64,000 nt of DNA, from positions 9,624,552-9,688,551 of the forward strand of contig NC_054391.1 in assembly GCF_001625195.1 (NCBI RefSeq), written 5' to 3'. Position 1 is the first letter of the stretch, and every line of letters begins with the position of its first letter. The position numbers and the translations under genes are program-made. The DNA comes from Drechmeria coniospora. Its lineage: Eukaryota; Ascomycota; Sordariomycetes; Hypocreales; Ophiocordycipitaceae. Shown here piece after piece: positions 8,900 to 21,600 of this stretch. The notes below the pieces were generated by a model. That model did no database searches and was not told the DNA's origin. It saw only the letters and a program-made list of their open reading frames with translations.

Positions 8900-11600
8900 G
8901 ACCACTATATCCGACTATAACAAAACGACAAGGGAGAAATACTATAGCTACCCTAGGGCCTACTGTACAACTTACTATAAGACTAACTACTCGAAGTCCA
9001 CAAACAGATTACAGACCTACTAAACAAGGGATAGATACAGGCTAGTTCGTTAGCAGTAGTAGTACTAATACTACTTACTAAGAAAGAAAACAAAGGATAG
9101 AGGCTATATATAGACTACCGGGCCCTAAATAAGATTACACAACAGGATCGCTACCCACTCCCGCTAGTTAAAGAAATACTACGCTTACTCTTAGGGGTAC
9201 GCTAGTTTACTAAACTAAACGTACAAGCAGCATTCCATAAGTTACGTATAGCGCTAGGAGACAAACCGCTTACAGTATTCCGCATACGATTTAGTCTATT
9301 TAAATAGTTAGTTTACCCCTTCGGTCTAGCTAGAGTACTAGCTTTATTCTAAAGATATATTAATAAGGTATTGCAGGATAAATTAGGGGAGTAGGTTGCA
9401 GCCTATCTAAACAATATCCTAATCTATACCTCCGGATCGAAGGCCAACTACCTTACTAAGGTTAGGGAAATCCTTAAGCGGCTCCGGGCAGCCGGTCTGT
9501 ACCTAGATCTCGATAAGTACGTATTTGCAACAATAGAAGTTAAATACCTTGGGTTTATTATTTAAGTAGGCATTAAGGTTAGGCCCGACCTAGCGAAAAT
9601 CGCTATAATTTAAGAATAGTAACTACCTACTAAGGTAAGGGGGATTAGGAGCTTCCTAGGTTTTACGAACTTCTACCGCGAATTTATTCCCAATTTTGCA
9701 AGCCTTACAAAACTACTTACAGCCCTTATAGGGAGGGGTATACTATTTCGCTAGGGACCCAAAGAAGACGCAGCCTTCCAATCCCTTAAGCGGGCCTTTT
9801 CGTTATACCCAATCCTAGTACAATAGGACCTAGACAGGAAGACTCTCGTTAAGACCAATTGCTTAAGCAAGGTACTAAAGGGATACCTCTTGCAAATCGA
9901 TAGTAAGGGGGTCCTATAACCAGTAGCCTACTACTCAGCCAAACTTATACCAGCAGAAAGGAATTATACAATCTACAACAAGGAACTCCTAGTAGTTATT
10001 AGCTACCTTAAGGTATAGTCGGTAAACCTATAAGGCATTGCAAAACTATTTACTATTCTAACGGACTATAAGAACCTTAAATACTTTACTAAACCGCAGG
10101 AGATATCGAAACGATAGGTACGGTAGGCGGAAGTCCTTACAAACTTTAATTACTCGCTACAGTACAGACCAGGCTTATAAGCACAACGGCCGGATGCGCT
10201 CTCGTATCGGGAACAGGACAAGGAGGACGCACTACGCCTAGGACAAGTACTTCGGCCAGTATCAATCTCTATACTACAGGAGGCGCCCAAAGGCCAACCC
10301 GCGCAAGAAGGTCCCAACGCCCAGGATACAATAGCTACAAATACAAGGGCGGACCGGGCCCGTCTAAAGACGGAAGGGGGACAAGGAGCTATCGATATAT
10401 CCCAACTGCTCCCAGCAGTACAGGGACAGACAGGGAAGGAAACGCTATTTTTACAGAATACGCTAGTCGGCTAACTGCTCTTCCCAGAACCCTACCTATA
10501 GGAATTATAGGACCAGGCGTTACAAAACAATACAATATATAAAGCCCAACAACAAGCAGTTGCAACAGGCGTACGGAAATTCCTAGTAAAAGCGAAAACA
10601 AAAGAATAAACGGCCAATTGTACTATTAGTACCTACAGCGCAACATACTATAGGGGATACCTATAGTTACCAGCCTAGGAACTACTAACAATGCAAATAA
10701 TACAATAGGTATACGAATTACCTATATCGGGCCACCCGAGTCGAAACGGAACATTCCAAGTACTTTAGCGGGACTTCCACTAAGATAGTATATTACAGGA
10801 CGTAGTACGGTATGTTCGGAATTACTACTACTACCGGAGCCGTAAGAGCCGTCTATAGAGATAGGGACTCCTATAACTAATCCCCCCGCTAGACCGTTAT
10901 TGGAAGCAGATATCGATCGACTTTATAACCGACCTACTAGCACAAAACGATAAGGACCCCTAATTCTTAATAGTTATTACAAACTACCTCTTTAAATTTA
11001 TTTAACTAAAGGCAATAACTACAATAAGTATAGAGGCTTATACGGAACGGTTTAAGACCTATTGGTAGCAATTTAGGGGTTTTCCCACCCAGATTATAAC
11101 GGATCGGGGATTAGACTAGCTTAGCAAGTTCTAGACGTCCCTATACTCCCTTATTGGTATAGAATAACTCTTATTAACGTTATACTACCCCCAGACGGAT
11201 AGGGGTACCGAGAGGGTAAATTAGGAAATTCAAGCCACCCTACGGATCCTAATCTCGTTTAAGCAATTCGACTAACCGGCCCACCTAGCTACCTACCAGC
11301 TTACCCTAAACAATAGGGAGTCTTTAGTTACAGGAGTCAGCCCGAACAAGCTATTATTGGGCTATAAAATCGGTACAATACCTAGGGTAGAGGACGACCA
11401 GGCAAGCGTAATAACACTAAAAGGGAGGGCTATTGCCTTCCTATAACACCTAAGGGAAGGAACAGAAATTATATAAGTAGCTATTGCCTTTATACAACAA
11501 CGCTTATACAAGTCGGCAGTAGCTTTAGGTCGCCCAGTAGAGAAGTTCTAAGTAGGTAATAAGGTCTAGCTTAGCCTTAGATATATTAAAACCAATAGGC
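8900..11600 (+). pseudogene. pol of the complete gypsy element: RT, RNase H, integrase (decayed)
   Basis: Reverse transcriptase is visible from about 9110 ([16 protein letters not shown], then VYPFGLA). Its catalytic motif at 9401-9430 reads AYLNNILIYT, where active enzymes have two Asp. RNase H lies near 9848-10020 (TNC where TDA/TDC is usual; PVAYYSAKL.PAERNYTIY). The integrase core lies at 10915-11215 with DFITDL, IITDRG and YYPQTDRGTERVN, so its three acidic residues survive although YHPQTDG is damaged. Stops are frequent in every frame. Confidence 0.85.
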
Positions 11601-12120
11601 TATACAGAAAGCTAAACTAAATAGCTTCTAAGTTTACGGTACTAGCGGTACTAATACTACTTACAGTAATACTAAATATTCCTTGGGGCTTACACCCTAC
11701 CTTCTATATAGACCTTATCGAAAGGGCAGCAAACGACCCCTTGCCCAGTTAGGTAGTACGGGATTCGGAGCCAGGCCTACTGCTAGTCCAAGACAAGGAC
11801 GGTACCTTATAAGAGGAATACTAGGTCGAATGCATCCTTACAACAAGGGGGGCCCAAGGCCGAAGGGGATAATGCAATACCCTTGTAAAATAGCTAGGTT
11901 ACAAATAACTAACCTAGGAACCGATAGAGGCTTTAGTACAAACGGAAGCCCTAGAGGAATTTACACAGCAGTAGGGAGATCCCTATATAAACGGCAGAGC
12001 GCGGGCAAGCCGCAAAACGAAACGTAAAATTTCAACCACACTAAAGGAAAAAACCGGCCCTAGAGCGCCCCCGACAAGGGCCCAACCCGATACTACTACT
12101 ATAGATACGCGCTAGCCGTA

Positions 12121-13281
12121 CTACTTAGACTTATCGGTCTTTATATCCTCCTTGCTCTTGTCCTCCTCGGTATCCTCCTTGGGGAGGGTCTCGAAACTGT
12201 CCGTTGCAGTACTTGGGCGGGGGCGGGACGTTATTAAGGGGGGCGGGGGTAGGGGTACAAAACGGAGGCGCCGGGCGACTTAAGCGATATAAGGGGCGGA
12301 GGCAACGGGGCGGCGCAACGGAGTTGCATTGTCCACGCAGGACGGGCGCAACCCGCTACTATTACGGGCGACGCAGGGAGTAGAGGGGGCGGGACGGTGC
12401 GATAAGGGGGAACTGTCCGCGTAAGACTCGCGCAACTTACAGATATTGCGGCGCATCTCGGCTAAGGTAGCCACTAACTCGGCACTAACGCTCTCCTGCG
12501 CCTGCTAACAGCGGGCAAGACCGCGCACGTTACTCTGGATGCCCGTTAGGGCCCGGGCCACGCCCTAAGCGAACACGCCAAGCTGCGCGCTCGGTACGCT
12601 ACCGGAACGGCCACCAGCCCGAGTCGGGGTTAAGGCGTTAGCGGTAAGGACGAGGGCGCAGTTCGGGTCGTCGTCGTCGGCAGCGGCGGGGGGGGAGACA
12701 ACACCCGGCACGGGGGCAAGGGTATAGGCGGGGCGCACGGGGGCGGGCTCCATCTCGGCCAGGGCCAGGGTGCGAGCCCAAACCCGGCCCAGGGCTAGAA
12801 ATTTAAGCAAGAGGACAGCGCAAGCGCCCGGTACGGTTCCAACCTTAGGGCGGGCCTCAACCAGGATATAGACGTTGCGCTGGGCGCAAGCACGAAGGTC
12901 GCGCAGGGCGCAACGCAGCTAAGGGCGCGCGGCAAACAAATGCAGCACCTAGACGCATTTAGCGTACGCGCGCATGCACGCACGGCAACCAGCACTACGG
13001 CCTAGCACGCAGTCGTCGCGGCCGCTAGTAACAAGGCAATTAACGCAAGGGAGGTACATCCCGCGTACCTCCTCCGGAGGTACAAACTCCTCGTCGGAGG
13101 AATTACCCTCCACTAAGTATTCGCCCAGGGCGCGGCAACGGTCCGACTTATCGGCATAATGGCCGTAACGCGGGCCCGAACCGCATCCGGGGGGGGGGGG
13201 GGGAGCACCCGCGGCGGTAGATATAATGGCGGCGGCGGCGGCGACGGAAAGGTAAACAAGTCCTCTACAAGGGAGGAGCAA
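12121..13281 (-). pseudogene. Antisense reading frame inside the gypsy element (387 codons, five stops)
   Basis: One minus-strand frame runs from ATG at 13281 to TAG at 12121. It is interrupted only by four TAG and one TAA, each of which becomes Gln (CAG/CAA) by a single C-to-T reversal. The conceptual product has a hydrophobic, Ala-rich start, a Pro run (encoded by the 15-G tract at 13189-13203) and a cysteine cluster of spacing C-x2-C-x8-C-x7-C-x2-C-x6-C near residue 80-110. A low-complexity middle, a short coiled coil (ELVATLAEMRRNICKLRES) and an acidic/lysine tail follow. The block is GC-rich unlike the rest of the element. The cysteine spacing suggests metal binding; the function is unknown. 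It may have been a real accessory gene of the transposon. Confidence 0.6.
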
Positions 13282-13894
13282 CAGCGGTAAGACTAAGATT
13301 AACAGTTCCTATAGTCACCAGCTTATCAGCTAACGGCCCAAAGGACATACGGAACGGCCCCAACGAGGAAGCAGCAACCTACCTTACGGGGGAGGAACAA
13401 CGGCAATAGAGGAGCAAGCGCAACAGGAGGCAGCAAAGGAGTTAACAACAAATCGTACGGCAAGAAGCTGGAAAACGGGCAGGCACAATAGTTAAAGGAA
13501 AGAGGAACAATAAAGCGCAATAGGAAGGGAACGGAGAGGGCAACACAAAGGGAGTAGCAAGGGGGAAAAGCAGGGTAATACCGGGCGCCTTAGGCACCCG
13601 GGGAACACCCGAGGAGGGGACAAAGCGGGGTAGAGTTAGTTGCTTCAGGCACCCGGTAAATACCTAGGGAGGGGCCAAGGCAGGGTAGAGTTAGTCGCTC
13701 CGGGTAACTAGCAAGCTCCCGACAGGGGATAATGCGGGGAGGAGGCTGCGCGCACTTAGTACCCAACGAATACCCAAAAAAAAAAAAAATTAATATCTTA
13801 GGGGGAGCTATAGATTGGGAAGCCAGCCTAGGGAAGGGTAGGTTAGCTACGGCTACAGCTAGACTTTACTTCGAACGGGTAGAGCGAGACGGTA

Positions 13895-14066
13895 TATTAT
13901 GGTATCGGGCTTAGCCCGATATAGGAGAACGGAGGGAACCAAGGGACCCACTAGGAGGAACGCATACAACTAGAAGCCCTAGTAGCCAAGTAGTTTTCCT
14001 ATCCTTCAAGTCTTTTAATAAACATCATTAAGAGTCCTAGAGCAGTCGCCTAGCGACTCCGCAACA
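13895..14066 (+). repeat. 3' LTR of the complete gypsy element
   Basis: 172 bp, near-identical to the 5' LTR. It begins TATTATGG (the G of TGTT lost by G-to-A) and ends GCGACTCCGCAACA. Confidence 0.9.
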
Positions 14067-14071
14067 AATAG

Positions 14072-14595
14072 ACCAGTAAACTATTAGACCAAATGGCCAA
14101 ACTGTCAAAAGATCTACTAGTACCCGCACTAAGTGCGAGTACTGCACCTCACATTCGCTTATAAGGCCTACACGCCAATGGCGCGCCTTACACTGTCCGC
14201 AAACCCCAATGAGTCACCCTTGCTACAGAAATAACTAGGGCAAGCAGAAATAACTAGGGCAAACACTTTCTATGCCCTGCGAAGCCGGGATCTGCAGTCA
14301 GCCGATCAGAGGCAGGGGAAAGAAGCCAATCTGACCATTAGACTATCGATATATTAATGTATCCTATGGTCCAGAAGATATATAGATTGAACTAACTAAC
14401 GATATACTAGTAGTCGCTACTTCCCTAGTAGAGCGGTCAGCAACGATATTACCTACGAGACTACAAAGACCAGCAGGACTCGGCTTAAGTTATATGGCAA
14501 CTAGCCTATAAAAGAAGAGCTCGAGACTACTATAACTAAGAAGAAACACAACTAGCTAGCAGCTTATTGATTAAGACTGTCAAGTGCTATATAGG
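14072..14595. other. Gene-free stretch between the gypsy element and element E
   Basis: It contains a two-copy 18-bp repeat (CAGAAATAACTAGGGCAA near 14225-14262). From about 14500 it is homologous, on the opposite strand, to the sequence downstream of the second GLEYA gene (37280-37390). It is thus the continuation of the 3' flank of the giant adhesin gene, cut off by element E. Confidence 0.6.
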
Positions 14596-15539
14596 TCTTA
14601 AAAATAAAAGGGGAAATACCTCTTGGAATAAAGGGGTAAAATGGGAAGGGTGCGCAATGGAAGTTCAGTTGCACGGACTATCCAAAATGGATATCAGTCA
14701 AGGTTGTTGGTAACAGCAGGAAGTGCACCAGTTAGTAACTGGGCAAGAAATACAGATTTGAACAAGTCAAATAGTAGTGCCAAGGGACAATTCAAAAAGA
14801 AAGACTGTTGTATTTCTTGTGCTTGCGCGCATGCGTGTGTGTTTACAGCGTATATGTCTTGCGTGCTTGTATCCTAACTATCTAAGAGTGTAGGAAAGGG
14901 AGGACCATTTTATACCTGAGAGGTAGTACCTCAATCAGTGCAATGTGCACGTGTTGGAATTCTGTCTGATTCCATACAATGCATCTCCGAACAATCTGCT
15001 TGCATTCAATGCAGCTCCAAATACTCTGGTTGAGTCATACTGCAAGTTGCACAGTTGGTGTATGCAACTGGCAGACTTAGTTGGTATTAGTGTTCGGTCG
15101 TAACAGTACAGCAGGAGTACTGCAGTAGTCGAGAGGGCCAGTAATAGTACTACTAGCAAGCTACTGCTAGTTGCAGTTGGGTGGGTCCTACCGCGCAACA
15201 GTAGTACTGTTAGCGGGCAACTACTAGTAGTAGTTGGGAGCGCATCAATTGACGGCCCGATCAATAATCTTGCTTAGTCAACCAAGTACTACTTGCACGA
15301 GACGCACAACAGTAGTAAATTGGCTGGGCAGTAGTACTGCCATTAGTCATACTAAGTCTGAGTAAGGAGAATTTGCATAGCAAGTACAATTCGTCAACTC
15401 AATATACTACTTGTACGTGCAGTACAGTGGTAGTATATTGGCAAGCAGTAGTACTGCTGCCAGGTATTGCAAATAGCAATACATAGGATAGTATCCTATT
15501 TGGGTAGTCTTACTAGTATAAATACCAGTAATTTTAACA
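14596..15539 (+). mobile_element. Non-coding element of family E (944 bp)
   Basis: It begins TCTTAAAAATAAAAGG and ends CAGTAATTTTAACA, with short imperfect inverted ends (T[C/G]TTAAAA). The target duplication ATAGG is exact (14591-14595 and 15540-15544). The interior holds many small palindromes around GTAGTAC, for example GCAGTAGTACTGC. No protein is encoded. It sits 118 bp beyond the stop codon of the giant adhesin gene. At the homologous site downstream of 37183 there is no insertion, which gives the empty-site sequence. Confidence 0.8.
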
Positions 15540-15656
15540 ATAGGTATAATAATATTTAGTAATAGAATATGGCAGTTGGGCCAGGGCACTTAGTACATAT
15601 TGTATATATATCTAAGGATATTTATATATAAAATTATAAACTCTTAAACAACTATG

Positions 15657-18600
15657 TTAACTATTAGGTGTACAAGTTATATTTTCTGGATACAATGCGC
15701 CTGGGAATGAATTTTGAGGGGTACCCCCGGGGGGGGTTATTGTAAACTTTAAATCAGATGCAGTTGCAATATTACCATAAACAGATCGAATAGGATATAA
15801 ATACCCGGATGAAAGACTTATCAGGGCACATCTTCCCGGTGCATTATACCAAACGGAAAGTAAATAGTTTGCAGCAAATGATTCACTTATATCCAAAGGG
15901 TTGTTACAACCAAAAGCAAGTCTGTCTCCAAGATAGATAGTAACTGCATCGTCTACTAAATCCGCGCAAAAGTTATATAAACCCGAAACTGCAGGCCGAA
16001 AGTATCCGGTATAAACAGCAGTAAAATTACTAGCCGGAATAATCATTCCTTCGAGATCTCTAGTTACCCCAGGGTAATAGATTATTTGGATCGGATCTGC
16101 AGGAAAACCAGGAAAGCCAGGGCGGGGATTGCCGAAGTATTTAAAATCTAGATTGTTAGTTATGGTTTCATTTATTGGTTGCAAATTTTGATTTAAATAA
16201 TAGTATGGAGACTGTAGTCCAACTTCCGATCCGGTAAATGTTTGTCCTCCCCACCCGATACCAAACACGTTAGGGTAGACTCGAAGTGTTAATCCGGATG
16301 CAACAGCACCTAAACATGGATTTTGGCAGGGTTTAGTCGGTACAACTACTAGTGTTTGAACAATAATACTAGTCGTACAAGGCAGTGGGCAATCTGATCT
16401 TGGAATAATAGTTGTTGTACCTGCTACTGATCCACCAATTGTAGTTGTAATTACAGAGTTAGGTGGTATAGTTACTACAATAATTTGTATTGTGCATGGA
16501 TGTATGCAATTAGGTGCTGGGAAAAAAGTACGCGTTGTCCGTACGGATCCAGCTATTGATGTAGTTATAATAACGTCCGAATTTGCAGTAATAATAACAG
16601 TTGTTGTACAGGGTTTTATACAATTAGTCGACGGGGTTATAGTTCTAGTCCCTGGGAAAATTCCAGTAATTGTAGTGGTTACAACAGAGTCAGGTAGTAA
16701 TGTAATAATAACAGATGTAGTACAGCTAGTAATACACCCTAGTGTCGGATGAATAGTACTAGACCCTCCTATTATCCCGGATGTATAAACCGTAACAATA
16801 GTACCGATTACTGTTTTTCGAATAGTTGTAGTACAACTAGTAGTACATCCAGAAGTTGGGGGTATTGTTGTTGTTCCAGGGATTGACCCTAGGGTTGTAA
16901 CGGTTGTAATATTACCAGTTATAGTAACAATAATGGACGTTATGCAGCTTGTCGTACAACCAGCGGGCGGCAAGATGGTCGATGTGCCAGCAGTTGGACC
17001 TAGTTTAGTTGATGTTGTTGCGCTTAAGGCAGGAGGTGTGGTAACAATAATGGAGGTTACGCAGTTTATCGTACAACCAGCGGGCGGTAAGATCGTCGAT
17101 GTACCAGCAGTTGGACCTAGTGTGGTTGATGTTGTTGCGCTCAAGGCAGGAGGTGTGGTAACAATAATGGAGGTTACGCAGTTTATCGTACAACCAGCGG
17201 GCGGTAAGATCGTCGATGTACCAGCAGTTGGACCTAGTGTGGTTGATGTTGTTGCGCTCAAGGCAGGAGGTGTGGTAACAATAATGGAGGTTACGCAGTT
17301 TGTCGTACAACCAGCGGGCGGCAAGATGGTCGATGTGCCAGCAGTTGGACCTATTGTAGTTGATGTTGTTGCGCTCAAGGCAGGAGGTGTGGTAACAATA
17401 ATGGAGGTTACGCAGTTTGTTGTACAACCAGCGGGCGGCAAGATCGTCGATGTGCCAGCAGTTGGACCTAGTGTAGTTGATGTTGTTGCGCTCAAGGCAG
17501 GAGGTGTGGTAACAATAATGGAGGTTACGCAGTTTGTCGTACAACCAGCGGGCGGCAAGATCGTCGATGTGCCAGCAGTTGGACCTAGTGTGGTTGATGT
17601 TTTTGCGCTCAAGGCAGGAGGCGTAGTAACAATAATGGACGTCACGCAGTTAGTTGTACATCCCAGCGGCGGCAGGATTGTCGATGTACCGGCTGTTAAG
17701 CCAGGTGTTGTTGCTGTTGTTGCGCTAAAGGTAGGGGGCGTCATAACAATAATAGATGTTATGCAGCTGGTCGTACACCCAGCAGGCGGTAATATAGTTG
17801 ATGTACTATCCGTTGGACCTAGTATAGTCGTTGTAGTGGCTCCTGCAGTTACTGTTGCGGTAACAATTACTGTCGTTACGCAGTTGGCTGTACACCCAGG
17901 GGTTGGTGGGATCGTCGACGTGCCTGCTGTAGGGCCTACAGTTGTTGTCGTTACTACACCTCCAGTAATCGTAACTATAATGCTTGTTATGCAGTTGGTC
18001 GTACATCCAGGGGGCGGCGGGATCGTCGATGTACCAGCGGTCGGACCCATAGTTGTTGTCGTCATAGCGCTTAAAGTAGGAGGCGTTGTTACAATAATGG
18101 ACGTTATACAGTTGGTTGTGCATCCAGGAGGAGGTAGAATCGTTGATGTACCGGCAGTTGGACCTAGTGTTGTGGTTATAGTTGCGTTCAAAGTAGGGGG
18201 CGTTGTGACAATAATGGATGTTACACAGTTGGTCGTACACCCAGCAGGAGGTAAGATAGTTAACGTACCGGCCGTTGGACCTAATGTAGTCGTTGTAGTA
18301 GCTCCCGCAGTTACTGTTGCGGTAACAATTACTGTCGTTACGCAATTGGCTGTGCACCCAGGGGTTGGTGGGATCGTCGACGTGCCTGCTGTGGGGCCTA
18401 CAGTCGTTGTCGTTATTATACCCCCAGTAATCGTAACTATAATGCTTGTTACGCAGTTGGTCGTACATCCAGGGGGCGGCGGGATCGTCCATGTACCAGC
18501 GGTCGGACCCATAGTTGTTGTTGTCGTAGCGCTCAAAGTGGGAGGCGTTGTGACAATAATAGATGTTATACAGTTGGCCGTACACCCAACAGGCGGTAAT

Positions 18601-21600
18601 ATGGTTGATGTACCGGCCGTTGGACCTAATGTAGTCGTTGTAGTGGCTCCAGTAGTTACTGTTACAGTAACAATTACTGTCGTTACGCAATTGGCTGTGC
18701 ACCCAGGGGGTGGTGGGATCGTCGACGTGCCGGCTGTAGGGCCTACAGTCGCTGTTGTTACTACACCTCCAGTAATCGTAACTATAATGCTTGTTACGCA
18801 GTTGGTCGTACATCCAGGGGGCGGCGGGATCGTCGATGTACCAGCGGTCGGACCTATAGTTGTTGTCGTCGTAGCGCTCAAAGTGGGAGGCGTTGTTACA
18901 ATAATGGACGTTATACAGTTGGTCGTGCATCCAGGAGGCGGTAAGATAGTTGACGTACCGGCAGTTAGACCAAGCGTTGTTGCTGTCGTTGCGCTAAAGG
19001 TAGGGGGCGTCGTAACAATAATAAATGTTATGCAGTTGGTCTTACACCCAGCAGGCGGTAAGATGGTTGATGTACCGGCCGTTGGACCTAATGTAGTCGT
19101 TGTAGTAGCTCCTGCAGTTGCTGTTGCGGTAATAATTACTGTCGTTACGCAGTTGGCTGTGCACCCAGGGGTTGGTGGGATTGTCGACGTGCCTGCTGTA
19201 GGGCCTACAGTTGTTGTCGTTACTACACCTCCAGTAATCGTAACTATAATGCTTGTTATGCAGTTGGTCGTACATCCAGGGGGCGGCGGGACCGTCGATG
19301 TACCAGCAGTCGGACCTATAGTTGTTGTCGTCGTAGCGCTCAAAGTGGGAGGTGTTGTTACAATAATAGACGTTATACAGTTGGTCGTGCATCCAGGAGG
19401 CGGTAAGATGGTTGACGTACCGGCAGTTGGACCAAGTGTTGTTGCTGTTGTTGCACTAAAGGTAGGAGCTGTTGTTACAATGATAGACGTGATGCAGTTC
19501 GTCGTGCAGCCAGGAGGTGGTAGAATCGTTAATGTACCGGCTGTTAAGCCAGGTGTTGTTGCTGTTGTTGCGCTAAAGGTAGGGGGCGTCGTAACAATAA
19601 TAGATGTTATGCAGTTAGTGGTACACCCAGCAGGCGGTAAGATGGTTGATGTACCGGCCGTTGGACCTAATGTAGTTATTGTAGTAGCTCCAGCAGTCGC
19701 TGTTGCGGTAACAATTACTGTCGTTACGCAGTTGGCTGTACACCCAGGGGTTGGCGGGATCGTCGACGTGCCTGCTGTAGGGCCTACAGTCGTTGTCGTT
19801 ACTACACCCCTAGTAATTGTAACTATAATGCTTGTTACGCAGTTGGTCGTACATCCAGGGGGCGGCGGGACCGTCGATGTACCAGAGGTCGGACCTATAG
19901 TTGTTGTCGTCGTAGCGCTCAAAGTGGGAGGCGTTGTTACAATAATGGACGTTATACAGTTAGTCGTGCATCCAGGAGGAGGTAGAATCGTTGATGTACC
20001 GGCAGTTGGACCTAGTGTTGTGGATGTAGTTGCGTTCAAAGTAGGAGGCGTTGTGACAATAATGGATGTTATACAGTTGGTTGTACACCCAGCAGGCGGT
20101 AAGATGGTTGATGTACCGGCCGTTGGACCTAATGTAGTCGTTGTAGTAGCTCCAGCAGTCGCTGTTGCTGTAACAATTACTGTCGTTACGCAGTTGGCTG
20201 TGCACCCAGGGGTTGGTGGGATCGTCGACGTGCCTGCTGTGGGGCCTACCGTTGTTGTAGTTACTGCACCCGCTGTTATTGTAACTATAATGCTTGTTAC
20301 GCAGTTGGTCGTACATCCAGGGGAGGGTGGAATCGTACTAGTTCCAGCAGTTGGTCCAAACGTAGTAGAAGTAACAAAGCCGCCAGTTGCGGTAACGATA
20401 ATACTTGTGACACAATTGACAGTACATTCGGGCGGGGGCGGGATTGTGCTTGTACCGGGCGTCGGCCCAAATGTAGTAGAGGTAACAAGGCCACCTGTAG
20501 CTGTAACAATAATTGATGTAATGCAGTTCACGGTACATCCAGGTGGGGGAGGAATCGTACTAGTACCAGGGGTTAGTCCAAATATAGTAGAGGTAATAAT
20601 ACCACCTGTAGCTGTAATAATAATTGATGTAATGCAGTTGACCGTGCATCCAGGTGGTGGAGGAATCGTACTAGTACCAGGGGTAGGTCCAAATGTAGTA
20701 GAGGTAACAAGGCCACCTGTAGCTGTAATAATAATTGATGTAACGCAGTTGACCGTGCATCCAGGTGGTGGAGGAATCGTACTAGTACCAGGGGTTGGTC
20801 CAAATTTAGTAGAGGTAACAAGACCACCTGTAGCTGTAACAATAATAGATATAACGCAGTTGACTGTACATCCAGCCGCTGGAGAAATCGTGCTAGTACC
20901 AGGGGTTGGTCCAAACGTAGTAGAGGTAACTAAGCCACCGGTAGCTGTAACAATGATTGATGTAACGCAGTTAACCGTGCAGCCCGGTGGTGGTGGAATT
21001 GTACTTGTACCAGCAGTTGGTCCGAATGTAGTTGAAGTAACGAAGCCACCCGTTGCAGTAACAATAATACTTATAACGCAATTGACACTACATCCAGATG
21101 GGGGATATATCGTGCTTGTACCGGGCGTTGGTCCAAAGGTAGTTGAAGTAATAAGACCGCCAGTTTCGGTAACTATAATTTGTGTAAAGCAGTTTACTGT
21201 ACATCCTGGTGGAGGGGAAATTGTAGTAGTACCAGGAGTTAGTCCAAATGTAGTAGAGGTACTATATCCCCCTGTAGCTGTAACAATAATTGATGTAACG
21301 CAATTTACAGTACAGCCGGGCAGGGGTGGAATCGTACTTGTACCAGGAGTAGGTCCAAATGTAGTTAAAGTAATAAGACCTCCTGTTTGGGTAACAATAA
21401 TTGATGTAATGCAGTTAATGCTGCAGCCCGGGGGAGGCGGAATTGTACTGGTGCCGGCCGTTGGCCCGAACGTAGTTAAAGTAACCAAACTACCTGTTGC
21501 CGTAACAATAATACTTGTAATACAATTGCCCGTACATCCTGGTAGAGGTACAATCGTATTGGTACCAGGAGTTGGTCCAAATGTAGTCGACGTTACAAGA

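Larger units (their letters stand above)
6715..14066 (+). mobile_element. Complete Ty3/gypsy LTR retrotransposon, RIP-inactivated (7.35 kb)
   Basis: Two 172-bp LTRs (6715-6886 and 13895-14066) start TGTTATGG/TATTATGG and end in GCAATA/GCAACA. They are flanked by an exact AATAG target duplication (6710-6714 and 14067-14071). The order is gag with zinc knuckle, reverse transcriptase, RNase H, integrase (Ty3/gypsy order), then a GC-rich block with an antisense frame. All sense frames are riddled with stops. Catalytic and metal-binding residues are changed by G-to-A or C-to-T steps, so it cannot move by itself. Other family members lie at 3130-4557, 4558-5588 and 37842-37933. Confidence 0.95.

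Noticed and set aside
14596..15539. Element E as a Helitron
   Set aside because: It starts with TC, but it ends in AACA rather than CTRR and has a 5-bp target duplication, which Helitrons lack.
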